A stretch of 64,000 nucleotides of DNA, from assembly GCF_003390935.1 (NCBI RefSeq), contig NZ_QNQZ01000004.1, positions 248,001-312,000 of the forward strand, read 5' to 3'. The notes beneath the pieces are model-generated. The model saw nothing but the letters and a program-made list of their open reading frames with translations. It was not told the DNA's origin and ran no database searches. The stretch is from Lewinella sp. IMCC34191. GTDB lineage: Bacteria; Bacteroidota; Bacteroidia; Chitinophagales; Saprospiraceae. This document shows, one piece after another, positions 1-8,511 of this stretch. The translations under genes and the position numbers were made by a program. Every line of letters begins with the position of its first letter. Positions within the stretch are counted from its first letter, which is position 1.

Positions 1-386
1 GCGCTTACGGTCTCAATACCGACTTCCTGGGGTACCATGAAGTAGATCGGGTGAGAGTAACCAAGCGTCAGGATGAGCAGGTTTCCCTTGTTTTCGGCAC
101 GGTAACCTACACCGATGACTTCCAGCGTGAGCTCGTAGCCATCCGTCACGCCCTTCACCATGTTGGAGATGAGCGAACGGTAAAGACCGTGGAAGGAGCG
201 ATGACGCTTACTGTCGGAGGGACGGGTCACCTGGACTTCGGAATCGTTGATTTCGATTCCCATGTCGGGATCGACCTGCTGGGTCAATTCGCCTTTGGGG
301 CCTTTTACCGTAACCAGGTTGCCCTTGCTAACGGTGACCGTGACGCCCTGGGGCAGATCAACCGGATTTTTTCCTATTCTGGACAT
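1..386 (-). CDS. rplF: 50S ribosomal protein L6 (3' part missing at window edge)
   Basis: The first 128 codons of L6, a primary 23S rRNA-binding protein near the factor-binding site of the large subunit. The start ATG at 384-386 opens with the classic L6 N-terminus MSRIGKNPV followed by DLPQGVTV. The conserved SLISNMVKGVTDGYE segment is recognisable further along. The C-terminal repeat of the protein lies outside the window. It is the last visible gene of the S10/spc operon, 57 bp downstream of rpsH on the same strand. No promoter is visible between them, so co-transcription is expected. Confidence 0.95.
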   Translation of the reverse strand, partial: MSRIGKNPVDLPQGVTVTVSKGNLVTVKGPKGELTQQVDPDMGIEINDSEVQVTRPSDSKRHRSFHGLYRSLISNMVKGVTDGYELTLEVIGVGYRAENKGNLLILTLGYSHPIYFMVPQEVGIETVS

Positions 387-443
387 AATATAAAATTGGT
401 CTTACGGGAAAGCAAGCTTCCCCTGCAGAGGTGGACTGTTAGA

Positions 444-854
444 TTAATATACGAAGGCGAGAACTTCTCCGCCGACGTTTTCTTCCGTGGCCCGACGACC
501 GGTCATGAGTCCCTTACTGGTAGAGACGATCGCGATGCCGAGACCGTTAATTACGCGGGGCATGCTGTCGGCCTTTGCGTACTGACGAAGACCGGGCTTA
601 GAAACGCGGATCAGCTTGCGGATGACGGGCTTCTTGGTTTCCCGCTCGTACTTAAGCGCGATCGAGATAGTTCCCTGCTTACCCTTACCAGCCTCATCGT
701 CGAACTTATACTTCAGGATAAAACCCTGGTCGTAGAGAATCTCGGTGAGCCGCTTCTTCGTGCGGGAAGCGGGAATGGTAACTACCCGGTGTCCGGCAAT
801 CTGTGCGTTGCGGATACGGGTCAAATAGTCGGCGATGGGATCGGTGACTGCCAT
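444..854 (-). CDS. rpsH: 30S ribosomal protein S8
   Basis: S8 binds the central domain of 16S rRNA and, in E. coli, autoregulates the spc operon. The 136-aa product starts MAVTDPIADYLTRIRNA. It ends with the signature GLGIAIVSTSKGLMTGRRA followed by EENVGGEVLAFVY, which is full length for the family. It sits between rpsN (80 bp upstream) and rplF in standard spc order. No oddity is visible in the coding sequence. Regulation by S8 binding is known in gamma-proteobacteria; no matching RNA site was identified here. Confidence 0.97.
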   Translation of the reverse strand: MAVTDPIADYLTRIRNAQIAGHRVVTIPASRTKKRLTEILYDQGFILKYKFDDEAGKGKQGTISIALKYERETKKPVIRKLIRVSKPGLRQYAKADSMPRVINGLGIAIVSTSKGLMTGRRATEENVGGEVLAFVY

Positions 855-934
855 GGTATAAAATTGCGCTCCGTGGTTTTCTTCATAGAACTTCCGGAAC
901 TGTTAGAATTAGTTGTTAGAATCCTGCCGGTAGC

Positions 935-1204
935 TTACCAGCTGGCCTTGCGAACGCCGGGGATCTTGCCATCGAGGGCCATTTCCCGGAACTTGACGCG
1001 ACACAGGCCAAACTTACGCATGTAGCCTTTGGGGCGACCGGTAAGTCCGCAACGGTTGTGCAGGCGGATCGGATTGGAGTTGCGGGGCAGCTTATCCAGC
1101 TCTTCCCACTCTCCGGCGGCCTTCAACGCGGCACGCTTCTCAGCGTACTTGGCAACCATGCGCTCCCGCTTGCGTTCGCGGGCGATTAGTGATTTACGAG
1201 CCAT
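935..1204 (-). CDS. rpsN: 30S ribosomal protein S14
   Basis: An 89-aa S14 of the zinc-free (C-minus) type. The C-terminal half [20 protein letters not shown] aligns with the family signature, but the CxxC...CxxC zinc ribbon of the short form is not present. The protein works in assembly of the 30S head. The start ATG (1202-1204) overlaps the rplE stop codon by one base, so translation is probably coupled. The 80 bp between this gene and rpsH hold nothing I recognise. Confidence 0.97.
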   Translation of the reverse strand: MARKSLIARERKRERMVAKYAEKRAALKAAGEWEELDKLPRNSNPIRLHNRCGLTGRPKGYMRKFGLCRVKFREMALDGKIPGVRKASW

Positions 1205-1767
1205 TAGTTATTGTTATTCTGGTTCTTAAAGGGAAGGCCGAGTTCGCGCAACAGGGCGAGTGCTTCGGCATCCGTCTTCGCCGTCGTTACGAAAGTGATA
1301 TCGTAACCGGTGATGTTGGGGACATCATCGAGGCTGATCTCAGGGAAGATGATCTGCTCGGCAACACCCATGGTGTAATTGCCACGCCCGTCGAAGCTTT
1401 TGTCGCTGATGCCGCGGAAGTCACGGACGCGTGGAAGAGCGGTGGAAATCAGACGGTCGAGGAAATCATACATTTTCTCCCGGCGCAGCGTAACCTTGGC
1501 ACCGATGGCCATACCGTCACGCAGCTTGAAGTTAGAGACTGATTTCTTGGCCTTGGTGGTAACGGCCTGTTGACCGGCAACAAGCGACATTTCCTTTACG
1601 GCGTTCTCTACGAGCTTACGATCCTGCGTACCCTTACCGACACCCTGGTTGATCGCGATCTTGACCAGACGGGGCACCTCCATGGGTGAGCTGTAGTTAA
1701 ACTGCTCCTGGAGCTTACTACGGACTTCGTCGTCGTATTTTTTCTTTAATCTTGGCGTGTAGCTCAT
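1204..1767 (-). CDS. rplE: 50S ribosomal protein L5
   Basis: L5 (187 aa) binds 5S rRNA in the central protuberance and contacts the P-site tRNA. Recognisable blocks are [40 protein letters not shown] and [20 protein letters not shown]. The start overlaps the rplX stop by one base (TAATG arrangement at 1765-1769), and its own stop overlaps the rpsN start. The rplX-rplE-rpsN trio is therefore translationally coupled. An Asn-rich tail (NQNNNN) ends the protein. Confidence 0.97.
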   Translation of the reverse strand: MSYTPRLKKKYDDEVRSKLQEQFNYSSPMEVPRLVKIAINQGVGKGTQDRKLVENAVKEMSLVAGQQAVTTKAKKSVSNFKLRDGMAIGAKVTLRREKMYDFLDRLISTALPRVRDFRGISDKSFDGRGNYTMGVAEQIIFPEISLDDVPNITGYDITFVTTAKTDAEALALLRELGLPFKNQNNNN

Positions 1768-2135
1768 TATGCTATGATATTATCGTTACGCTTCCCGTAG
1801 CGCTGGAGTTTTCCGTTGTCGTCCCGCTTCCGACCTACACGGGTCGGCGTTACTTCTTCTACGGAAGGATCAACCAACATCAGGTTGCTGATATGGATAG
1901 GGCTGGCTTTATCGACGATGCCGCCGGCGGAATCTTCGGTGGGCTTCTGGTGCTTCTTGCGAATATTCACGCCGTCTACGAGGGCGCGGTTGTCGTCGGG
2001 GAAGACCTCCAGGACCTCACGAGCCGTGGTGCGATCCTTGTAGGCACCGCTGATTACCACCACCCGGTCACCCTTCTTGATCTTCAGTTTGGGCTGGTGC
2101 CGCTTCTGCTTGTCTTTATACGTTTTGTTAGCCAT
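1767..2135 (-). CDS. rplX: 50S ribosomal protein L24
   Basis: L24 (122 aa) initiates 50S assembly by binding the 5' end of 23S rRNA. The KOW motif region reads [18 protein letters not shown], followed by [20 protein letters not shown] and the ISNLMLVDP block. The protein is longer than the ~105 aa typical of E. coli because of a charged C-terminal tail ([20 protein letters not shown]), as in other Bacteroidota. The stop codon overlaps the rplE start. Confidence 0.96.
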   Translation of the reverse strand: MANKTYKDKQKRHQPKLKIKKGDRVVVISGAYKDRTTAREVLEVFPDDNRALVDGVNIRKKHQKPTEDSAGGIVDKASPIHISNLMLVDPSVEEVTPTRVGRKRDDNGKLQRYGKRNDNIIA

Positions 2136-2176
2136 GGCTATATATTTTGCGTGCTCGGTGAGCGGGTAGTTAAGGG

Positions 2177-2545
2177 TTACAGTACCTCGGGGGCCAGGGA
2201 AACGATCTTCATATAGTTGCGCTCCCGAAGCTCGCGGGCAACGGGGCCGAAGATGCGGGTTCCGCGGGGCTCCTCAGCTGCATTCAGCAGTACGACGGCG
2301 TTGTCGTCGAAACGGATGTAAGAACCGTCCTTGCGGCGGACTTCTTTTTTGGTGCGTACAACTACGGCGCGACTGACGGACCCCTTCTTGACGTTTCCGC
2401 CGGGGGAAGCGTCTTTGACACTGACGACGATTTGGTCGCCGATGGTCGCATAACGGCGCTTTGAGCCTCCGAGCACCCGGATACAGAGCACTTCCCGGGC
2501 TCCGCTGTTATCCGCTACGCGTAAACGTGATTCCTGTTGGATCAT
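2177..2545 (-). CDS. rplN: 50S ribosomal protein L14
   Basis: L14 (122 aa) forms the inter-subunit bridge near helix 14. It begins [20 protein letters not shown], the invariant L14 start. It contains the [20 protein letters not shown] block and ends [20 protein letters not shown] followed by PEVL. Length is exactly that of the family. It is flanked by rpsQ (33 bp upstream) and rplX in the standard order. Confidence 0.98.
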   Translation of the reverse strand: MIQQESRLRVADNSGAREVLCIRVLGGSKRRYATIGDQIVVSVKDASPGGNVKKGSVSRAVVVRTKKEVRRKDGSYIRFDDNAVVLLNAAEEPRGTRIFGPVARELRERNYMKIVSLAPEVL

Positions 2546-2578
2546 GACAAATTTCTTTTAATGCCGTTGGCGATTGGA

Positions 2579-2881
2579 TTACTTGGCCTTCTCCAGTACG
2601 GAGATCAGGCGCCAGCGTTTGCGGCGACTCAGGGGCCGGCATTCCATGATGCGGACGAGGTCACCAATCTGGCATTCGTTGCTCTCATCGTGAGCGATGA
2701 GCTTCTTCGTTTTCTTTACGTACTTACCGTAGATGGGGTGCTGCAGGCGACGCTCGATTGCTACGGCAATCGTCTTGTCCATCTTGTTGCTGACGACCAC
2801 GCCATCACGGGTTTTGCGCTCGTTGCGAGACGCCACCGTGGCTTGCTGATCTTGCGGGGTGTTGTTTTCCTCGTTACTCAT
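2579..2881 (-). CDS. rpsQ: 30S ribosomal protein S17, with N-terminal extension
   Basis: S17 (100 aa) binds the 5' domain of 16S rRNA. The family core begins near residue 23 ([20 protein letters not shown]) and continues through [19 protein letters not shown] and [20 protein letters not shown]. Ahead of the core is a polar extension of about 20 residues ([20 protein letters not shown]) not found in E. coli S17. An alternative internal start would be M34, inside the conserved core, so the upstream ATG is preferred. The gap to rpmC is 8 bp. Confidence 0.95.
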   Translation of the reverse strand: MSNEENNTPQDQQATVASRNERKTRDGVVVSNKMDKTIAVAIERRLQHPIYGKYVKKTKKLIAHDESNECQIGDLVRIMECRPLSRRKRWRLISVLEKAK

Positions 2882-2889
2882 CTTGTCAA

Positions 2890-3147
2890 TTACTTTTTAC
2901 GGCGGCGACGAATGTTATCCCGTTTTTCCAGTTGCTCGGGCGTCATGGCCTCGATCTCCCGGCGACGCAGCTCGGTCTTAATCCGGGCAACATCACGGCG
3001 AACCGTGCGCAGTTGCAGCGGATTCTCGATGCCGTTTACGGTGTGGTCGAATGTCATTTTTTCAAGACTGGTCACGCTCTCGTTCAGCTGATCCCGAAGA
3101 TCGGCCTCGGAGGCATCCCGCAGCTCTAATGTCTTATTACTCGCCAT
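2890..3147 (-). CDS. rpmC: 50S ribosomal protein L29
   Basis: L29 lies at the polypeptide exit tunnel next to L23. The 85-aa product has the two-helix L29 pattern: [20 protein letters not shown], then the loop [20 protein letters not shown]. It carries a longer, strongly basic C-terminal tail ([18 protein letters not shown]) than the ~63-aa E. coli protein. It lies 69 bp downstream of rplP and 8 bp upstream of rpsQ, the conserved rplP-rpmC-rpsQ order. Confidence 0.94.
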   Translation of the reverse strand: MASNKTLELRDASEADLRDQLNESVTSLEKMTFDHTVNGIENPLQLRTVRRDVARIKTELRRREIEAMTPEQLEKRDNIRRRRKK

Positions 3148-3216
3148 CGGTTTTTTTATTCTACTGCCCGGAAGCGCGCGGCCCCCAAGCGGATACTATT
3201 TAATGGTTTATGCGAT

Positions 3217-3636
3217 CTACCCCTGGTAATCGACCCGGGTGATGATCTTGGTCAGCACGGGCAGCTTCTGAGCGGCCAGACGCAGCGACTCTTCAGCCAC
3301 TTCGCGGGTTACCCCGTCGAGTTCGAAGAGGACGCGACCGGGTTGAACCTGAGCGACCCAGTGGTCCAGGGCACCTTTACCCTTACCCATACGTACCTCG
3401 AGTGGCTTGCTGGTGATGGGCTTGTCGGGGAAAATGCGGATCCAAACCTTACCTTCCCGTTTCATATGGCGCGTCATAGCGATACGGGCGGCTTCAATTT
3501 GTCGGTTGGTGATCCGTCCGGAATCCAGGCTCTTAAGCCCGAAGGTTCCGAAGGAAACCAAATTACCACGGCCGGCGAGGCCCGTATTACGGCCTTTCTG
3601 CTGCTTGCGGTATTTTGTTCTTTTCGGCTGTAGCAT
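3217..3636 (-). CDS. rplP: 50S ribosomal protein L16
   Basis: L16 (139 aa) organises the A-site side of the peptidyl-transferase centre. The start is placed at the ATG at 3634-3636 ([19 protein letters not shown]) because this is the invariant L16 N-terminus. A longer frame upstream (to 3675) would add 13 non-conserved residues and run into the candidate promoter. Family blocks visible: [40 protein letters not shown] and [10 protein letters not shown]. It is preceded by a 278-bp gap from rpsC, unusual in this operon. Confidence 0.96.
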   Translation of the reverse strand: MLQPKRTKYRKQQKGRNTGLAGRGNLVSFGTFGLKSLDSGRITNRQIEAARIAMTRHMKREGKVWIRIFPDKPITSKPLEVRMGKGKGALDHWVAQVQPGRVLFELDGVTREVAEESLRLAAQKLPVLTKIITRVDYQG

Positions 3637-3672
3637 GGTACTAAATTTGAAGAGGGCTCTCTTAGAGCGGGG

Positions 3673-3680
3673 CAAAGGTA
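3673..3680 (-). promoter_or_regulatory. Candidate internal promoter (-7 element TACCTTTG) before rplP
   Basis: Read on the minus strand the site is TACCTTTG, matching the Bacteroidota sigma-ABfr -7 consensus TAnnTTTG. Nineteen bases upstream is TTTT, close to the TTTG -33 element. The predicted start would lie about 35 nt before the rplP ATG. The rest of the 278-bp rpsC-rplP gap (3637-3914) contains GGTACG-rich short repeats near 3870-3910 and no gene. Confidence 0.6.
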
Positions 3681-3914
3681 CACTTTTTCCCGGACAATGA
3701 AAAGCATTACGCTCGATTTCTTCCGAGCAAAATAAAGCAAGGTAGAAGCGGTCGGTGACCAGCTACTACCCTGCTTTTCGGGATGGAAACCAGCGCAAAG
3801 CTTGGCTTGATGGTTTCCGGTCGGTTGTTCTCGCCTAAGGCGGTTAAGTCGGGTAGCCCGTTGAACGGGTTACGGGGTGTATGGTACGCTGGGGGTACGT
3901 GGTACGGGGTGTGC

Positions 3915-4649
3915 CTAGCGGCGTCCACCGCGGCCTCCGCCGCCGCCGCCACTACGTCCGCCACGACCTCCGCGGCGTTCGTCTCCTTTGGTCGTCAGAC
4001 CGGCGTTGGGGTTCAGGTCCCGTTTACCGAGTACCTCGCCCTTACAAAGCCACACCTTGATGCCAATGCGGCCGTAAACCGTATGGGCTTCCTTATTGGC
4101 GTAGTCGATATCCGCACGGAAAGTGTGCAAGGGGGTACGCCCTTCCTTGTACTCCTCGTTGCGGCTCATGTCCGAACCGTTCAGACGACCGGCGATCCGG
4201 ATCTTGATGCCCTCCGCACCGGCGCGCATGGTCGAGGCAATGCTCGTCTTGATGGCGCGGCGGTAGTTGATACGTGCTTCGATCTGATTGGCGATCGATT
4301 CAGCGACGATGTTGGCATCGAGTTCCGGCTTGCGGATTTCGATGATATTGATCTGGATATCCTTATCCGTGAGGCGGCGAAGCTCTTCCCGGATCTGGTC
4401 GATCTCCTTCCCTCCCTTACCGATAATGATACCGGGGCGCGAGGTGTGAATCGTGAGGGTTACCCGCTTGAGGGTACGCTCGATGATGATGCGGGCGATG
4501 CCGCCTTTATTGATACGCGTTTCGAGGTAGGTACGGAGCTTTTCGTCTTCGATGACGTTAGCCGCGTAGTCCTTATCGGCGAACCAGTTGCTGTCCCAGC
4601 CGCGAATGTAACCAAGACGGTTACCTATTGGATTTGTCTTCTGACCCAT
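3915..4649 (-). CDS. rpsC: 30S ribosomal protein S3 with Gly/Arg-rich tail
   Basis: S3 (244 aa) lines the mRNA entry channel and contributes to mRNA helicase activity. It begins [20 protein letters not shown]. The KH domain [18 protein letters not shown] is clear, and the C-terminal domain ends with [14 protein letters not shown]. The last ~25 residues form a low-complexity RGG-type tail ([18 protein letters not shown]) longer than in E. coli S3 and typical of nucleic-acid-binding tails. The gap to rplV is only 5 bp, while a 278-bp gap follows on the downstream side. Confidence 0.96.
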   Translation of the reverse strand: MGQKTNPIGNRLGYIRGWDSNWFADKDYAANVIEDEKLRTYLETRINKGGIARIIIERTLKRVTLTIHTSRPGIIIGKGGKEIDQIREELRRLTDKDIQINIIEIRKPELDANIVAESIANQIEARINYRRAIKTSIASTMRAGAEGIKIRIAGRLNGSDMSRNEEYKEGRTPLHTFRADIDYANKEAHTVYGRIGIKVWLCKGEVLGKRDLNPNAGLTTKGDERRGGRGGRSGGGGGGRGGRR

Positions 4650-4654
4650 GATAT

Positions 4655-5053
4655 TTATTCTTCGACGGTTTCTGGTTCGGTTTCGCCTACCTTTTCCGAT
4701 GGAAGGGGCAGGTTGTTGCTCACCTTGATGGTGATATGGCAGCTATGCTTGCGGATGCGGTGGGCACGACCGTGAGGTGCCGGACGGAATCGCTTGATCT
4801 GCGCTCCCGCGTCGGCGAAGATTTCGCTGACCACGAGGTCGTATTCGTCGGCGCTTTCCAGTCCGTCGGTTTTGTATTCCCAGTTGGCGATGGCCGACAG
4901 GAGATTTTTGCGGAGCCAGATGGCGGCTTCCTGCTTGCTGTACTCCAGAATACCCAGAGCTTCCCCGACACGCTTTCTGCGGATCAGGTCGACGACGAGC
5001 CGCATCTTGCGGACCGACATCGGAATGCTATTTAAACTTGCTGTTGCTTCCAT
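4655..5053 (-). CDS. rplV: 50S ribosomal protein L22
   Basis: L22 (132 aa) reaches into the peptide exit tunnel with its beta-hairpin loop. Recognisable blocks are [20 protein letters not shown] near the N-terminus and [20 protein letters not shown] at the hairpin. The C-terminus is acidic ([13 protein letters not shown]), an addition relative to E. coli. It is separated from rpsS by a 161-bp gap containing the long inverted repeat at 5136-5216, whereas rpsC follows after 5 bp. Confidence 0.95.
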   Translation of the reverse strand: MEATASLNSIPMSVRKMRLVVDLIRRKRVGEALGILEYSKQEAAIWLRKNLLSAIANWEYKTDGLESADEYDLVVSEIFADAGAQIKRFRPAPHGRAHRIRKHSCHITIKVSNNLPLPSEKVGETEPETVEE

Positions 5054-5135
5054 TAATTGGATAAATTACGAGGGAACGGGTTAGTAAAGCGGACCCGGCG
5101 AGGGCGAGACCTTACTCTTCCTTCACTCAGTTATA

Positions 5136-5216
5136 AGTACGGTAGTACTGTAGTTCGGTAGTACGGTAGGCGGAAGCGCAGGGCTACCGTACTACCGTAC
5201 TAAGTACTACCGTACT
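5136..5216. repeat. Long inverted repeat of TAGTACGGTAG units between rpsS and rplV
   Basis: Left arm 5136-5170 consists of AGTACGGTAGTACTGTAG and related units. Right arm 5184-5216 is nearly its reverse complement (CTACCGTACTACCGTACTA and so on). Together they form a stem of about 33 bp around a ~13-nt GC-rich loop. The right arm overlaps the last bases of rpsS, so the rpsS TAG stop lies at the element boundary. The same unit family recurs between atpD and atpC (15041-15187). Direct observation; function unknown. Confidence 0.9.
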
Positions 5217-5481
5217 ATTTCTTTTTACCACCGTGGCCGCGGAAAGAACGGGTAGGCGCAAACTCACCGAGCTTGTGACCGACCATGTTTTCCGTGACGT
5301 AGACGGGAACGTGTGTTTTACCGTTATGGACCGCGATGGTTAGTCCGACCATGTCGGGAACGATCATCGAGGCGCGAGACCAAGTCTTGATCATGCCCTT
5401 ACGGCCGCCTTCCTGCGACTTTACGATCTTGTCGTAAAGCTTGTGGAATACGTAGGGTCCTTTTTTAAGCGAACGTGCCAT
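5215..5481 (-). CDS. rpsS: 30S ribosomal protein S19
   Basis: S19 (88 aa) binds 16S rRNA in the 30S head together with S13. It begins [20 protein letters not shown] and contains [20 protein letters not shown] and [20 protein letters not shown], the family signature. Its TAG stop (5215-5217) coincides with the edge of the repeat element at 5136-5216, so the element has inserted directly at the 3' end of this gene or provides its stop. It starts 3 bp after rplB. Confidence 0.97.
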   Translation of the reverse strand: MARSLKKGPYVFHKLYDKIVKSQEGGRKGMIKTWSRASMIVPDMVGLTIAVHNGKTHVPVYVTENMVGHKLGEFAPTRSFRGHGGKKK

Positions 5482-5484
5482 AAC

Positions 5485-6321
<837 letters not shown>

Positions 6322-6411
6322 TATTGCACTTGTTGCCCGGCAGATCTCGGAGCATAAAGACGGATACCCAGATCGACCCTGGTCCGCTGCTCCCCACCTG
6401 CCGGTGTTGAA

Positions 6412-6708
6412 TTAATACTCGTTATACAAGTCGATGGTATCTCCCTCGATCAGGGTCACAATGGCTTTTTTGAAGCCGGAAACCCGACCGCGGATGATGC
6501 CGGACTTGGTCGATCTGTTCTTGCTCTTGGACGGCATGTTGATCGTGTTGACGCTGTCTACGGTCACTCCGTAGCGGCTCTCGATGGCATTCCGTACCTG
6601 GATCTTGTTGGCGGAACTGTTCACCACGAAGGTGTACTGTCCCTGATTTTCGCTGAGTAGCTCGGCTTTCTCCGAAACTACCGACTTGATGAGGATATTC
6701 TTAGCCAT
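6412..6708 (-). CDS. rplW: 50S ribosomal protein L23
   Basis: L23 (98 aa) sits at the exit tunnel and docks trigger factor and SRP. It begins MAKNILIKSVVSEKAELLSE and contains the family core YTFVVNSSANKIQVRNAIES followed by RYGVTVDSVNTINM. Its start overlaps the rplD 3' end by 8 bp, indicating translational coupling. It has the usual small size for the family. Confidence 0.96.
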   Translation of the reverse strand: MAKNILIKSVVSEKAELLSENQGQYTFVVNSSANKIQVRNAIESRYGVTVDSVNTINMPSKSKNRSTKSGIIRGRVSGFKKAIVTLIEGDTIDLYNEY

Positions 6709-7354
6709 TGGTCGTGGAGGTTTCGAAGGTCGCGAACTGCTCCTTCAGTTTATCAATTGCACCCTCGGCAATGAGGATGGTACCGGCGCGCATCAGTTCG
6801 TAGGTATTGACCGAGTCAGCACTGACGACGCTGCTGTTAGGTAGGTTGCGACCGCTGCGGTAAACGTTCTGGTCGTGCTCCGCGGTGATCAGGAGTACCT
6901 TTCCTTGGTTAGCTTCCATCGAAGAGAGGAAGTTTACGAAGTCCTTGGTTTTCGGCGCGTCGAACTGCAGGTTTTCTACCAGCTTGATGCTACCGCTGGC
7001 TGCCTTGACAGACAGTGCGGAAGCGCGGGCGGTCATTTTAACCCGCTTGTTCAGCTTGATGCCGTAGGTGCGGGGGCGGGGTCCGAAGACGCGACCACCA
7101 CTCCGGAAGAGCGGGTTCTTGATGTCGCCCTTACGGGATCCACCGGTACCTTTCTGACGGTGAAGTTTCTTAGTGGAACCGGCGATCTCACCACGTTCCT
7201 TGGCCTTGTGCGTACCCTGGCGCTGAGCGGCGAGGTAGGCCTTTACGGCGAGGTAAACGGCGTGCTCGTTGGGTTCGATTCCGAAGATGTGCTCGGGGAG
7301 ATCTATCTCGCGGCCCGTGCCGGCACCCGCAGCGCTATGAACTTGTAGTTTCAT
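6701..7354 (-). CDS. rplD: 50S ribosomal protein L4
   Basis: L4 (217 aa) lines the exit tunnel and, in E. coli, attenuates its own operon. Recognisable parts: GTHKAKERGEIAGSTKKLHR, KGTGGSRKGDIKNPLFRSGG and FGPRPRTYGIKLNKRVK in the tunnel loop. The C-terminal Rossmann-like part ends LKEQFATFETSTTNG. It overlaps rplW by 8 bp and follows rplC after 28 bp. No L4-responsive leader was identified, although the S10 leader at 8463-8495 is structured. Confidence 0.96.
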   Translation of the reverse strand: MKLQVHSAAGAGTGREIDLPEHIFGIEPNEHAVYLAVKAYLAAQRQGTHKAKERGEIAGSTKKLHRQKGTGGSRKGDIKNPLFRSGGRVFGPRPRTYGIKLNKRVKMTARASALSVKAASGSIKLVENLQFDAPKTKDFVNFLSSMEANQGKVLLITAEHDQNVYRSGRNLPNSSVVSADSVNTYELMRAGTILIAEGAIDKLKEQFATFETSTTNG

Positions 7355-7382
7355 TTCTATTTCGTTTTAGAGGCGGGGTGCC

Positions 7383-8003
7383 TTATTTGTGAAGAATTAC
7401 GGTTCCACCCTTCGGTCCGGGGACAGCGCCCTTCACCAGGATCAGATTACGCTCGGGAAATACCTTCAGAACCTTGAGATTCTTGATGGTCACCCGGCCT
7501 CCGCCGTCACGACCGGCCATCCGCATGCCCTTGAATACCCGCGCGGGGTAACTAGCGGCACCGATCGAACCCGGAGCGCGCTGCCGGTTGTGCTGACCGT
7601 GAGTAGCGTCGTTGACACCTTTGAAGTTGTGCCGCTTAACGACACCCTGGAAGCCTTTACCCTTACTGGTCCCTACGGCGGCCACCGTATCGCCTTCAAC
7701 GAATACTTCGTCGACGGTGATGGTATCGCCCAGCGCCTTCTCGAGTTTCATATCGCGAAACTCGATAACGTCGCTTTTGGGTCCCGTGCTAGCGGCTTTG
7801 AAGTGACCGGCCAGTTGCTTGGTGGTCGCCTTCTCTTTTTTATCTCCGTAAGCCAGCTGCAGGGCGTTGTACTGATCCGTATCGTCAGTCTTGACCTGCG
7901 TGACCACGCATGGGCCGGCCTCGATGACCGTACAGGCCACGTTGCGGCCTGCATCGTCGAAGATGGATGTCATCCCGACTTTCTTACCAATTATACCGTT
8001 CAT
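7383..8003 (-). CDS. rplC: 50S ribosomal protein L3
   Basis: L3 (206 aa) contacts the peptidyl-transferase centre through its central loop. It starts [19 protein letters not shown] and contains the signature [15 protein letters not shown], followed by [20 protein letters not shown] (target region of the PrmB glutamine methylase in other bacteria). Length is normal. The 118-bp gap to rpsJ (8004-8121) holds short GC-rich inverted segments (near 8022-8045 and 8092-8120) but no gene. Confidence 0.97.
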   Translation of the reverse strand: MNGIIGKKVGMTSIFDDAGRNVACTVIEAGPCVVTQVKTDDTDQYNALQLAYGDKKEKATTKQLAGHFKAASTGPKSDVIEFRDMKLEKALGDTITVDEVFVEGDTVAAVGTSKGKGFQGVVKRHNFKGVNDATHGQHNRQRAPGSIGAASYPARVFKGMRMAGRDGGGRVTIKNLKVLKVFPERNLILVKGAVPGPKGGTVILHK

Positions 8004-8121
8004 TGGTCTTAATTTATCCGCCTTCTCCGCGGAGAGCGGGCGGTAAGCTCCCGACCGAAATGGTGAGAGCAGTTAGTTAAAAGGTTACGTCAACCGCCCG
8101 TAGGCGGCAAGCAATGATTGC

Positions 8122-8430
8122 CTAGGTCAGCTTTACCTGAATGTCTACCCCGCTGGGCAACTCGAGTTTAGCGAGTGCGTCCACCGTTTTCTGGTTGGGG
8201 GTATAGATCTCGATCAGGCGCTTGTGGGTGCGCAACTGAAACTGCTCCCGGGATTTCTTATTTACGTGCGGCGAGCGCAGAACGGTGTAAATATCTTTCT
8301 CGGTGGGCAGCGGAATCGGACCAGTTACAATGGCCCCACTGTTCTTTACAGTCTTTACAATCTTCTCGGTGGACTTGTCTACCAGGTTATGATCGTAGGA
8401 CCGCAGCTTAATGCGAATTTTCTGATTCAT
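8122..8430 (-). CDS. rpsJ: 30S ribosomal protein S10
   Basis: S10 (102 aa) is a 30S head protein and, in other bacteria, partner of NusB in antitermination. The sequence [20 protein letters not shown] is the family start. [20 protein letters not shown] and [20 protein letters not shown] are the conserved blocks. It is the first gene of the S10 cluster proper. Ahead of it lie a candidate promoter overlapping the fusA stop and two alternative hairpins (8463-8495), suggesting separate control from the str genes. Confidence 0.97.
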   Translation of the reverse strand: MNQKIRIKLRSYDHNLVDKSTEKIVKTVKNSGAIVTGPIPLPTEKDIYTVLRSPHVNKKSREQFQLRTHKRLIEIYTPNQKTVDALAKLELPSGVDIQVKLT

Positions 8431-8462
8431 GCCAGTTTATATATTTCAAGATATGGGGGATA

Positions 8463-8495
8463 GCTCCCCGCAAAAACCGGGGAGCATTCTCCCCG
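8463..8495 (-). promoter_or_regulatory. Two mutually exclusive hairpins in the rpsJ leader
   Basis: On the minus strand three segments follow each other: CGGGGAG (8495-8489), CTCCCCG (8484-8478) and CGGGGAGC (8470-8463). The middle segment can pair perfectly either with the first (loop 4 nt) or with the third (loop 7 nt). This is an anti-terminator/terminator or leader-switch arrangement 32 nt before the rpsJ start codon. No clear U-tract follows the second hairpin, so simple termination is not proven. Autoregulation by a ribosomal protein is inference. Confidence 0.55.
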
Positions 8496-8503
8496 GGGAT
8501 TGA

Positions 8504-8511
8504 CAAATTTA
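8504..8511 (-). promoter_or_regulatory. Candidate promoter (-7 element TAAATTTG) for rpsJ
   Basis: TAAATTTG on the minus strand fits TAnnTTTG and overlaps the fusA stop codon. Transcription would begin at about 8497, exactly where the first hairpin arm of the rpsJ leader starts. That spacing is what makes the assignment plausible. No clear -33 element was found. Confidence 0.45.

Noticed and set aside
3637-3675. Longer start of rplP
   Set aside because: The conserved L16 N-terminus [11 protein letters not shown] begins at 3636, and the extra codons overlap the promoter region.
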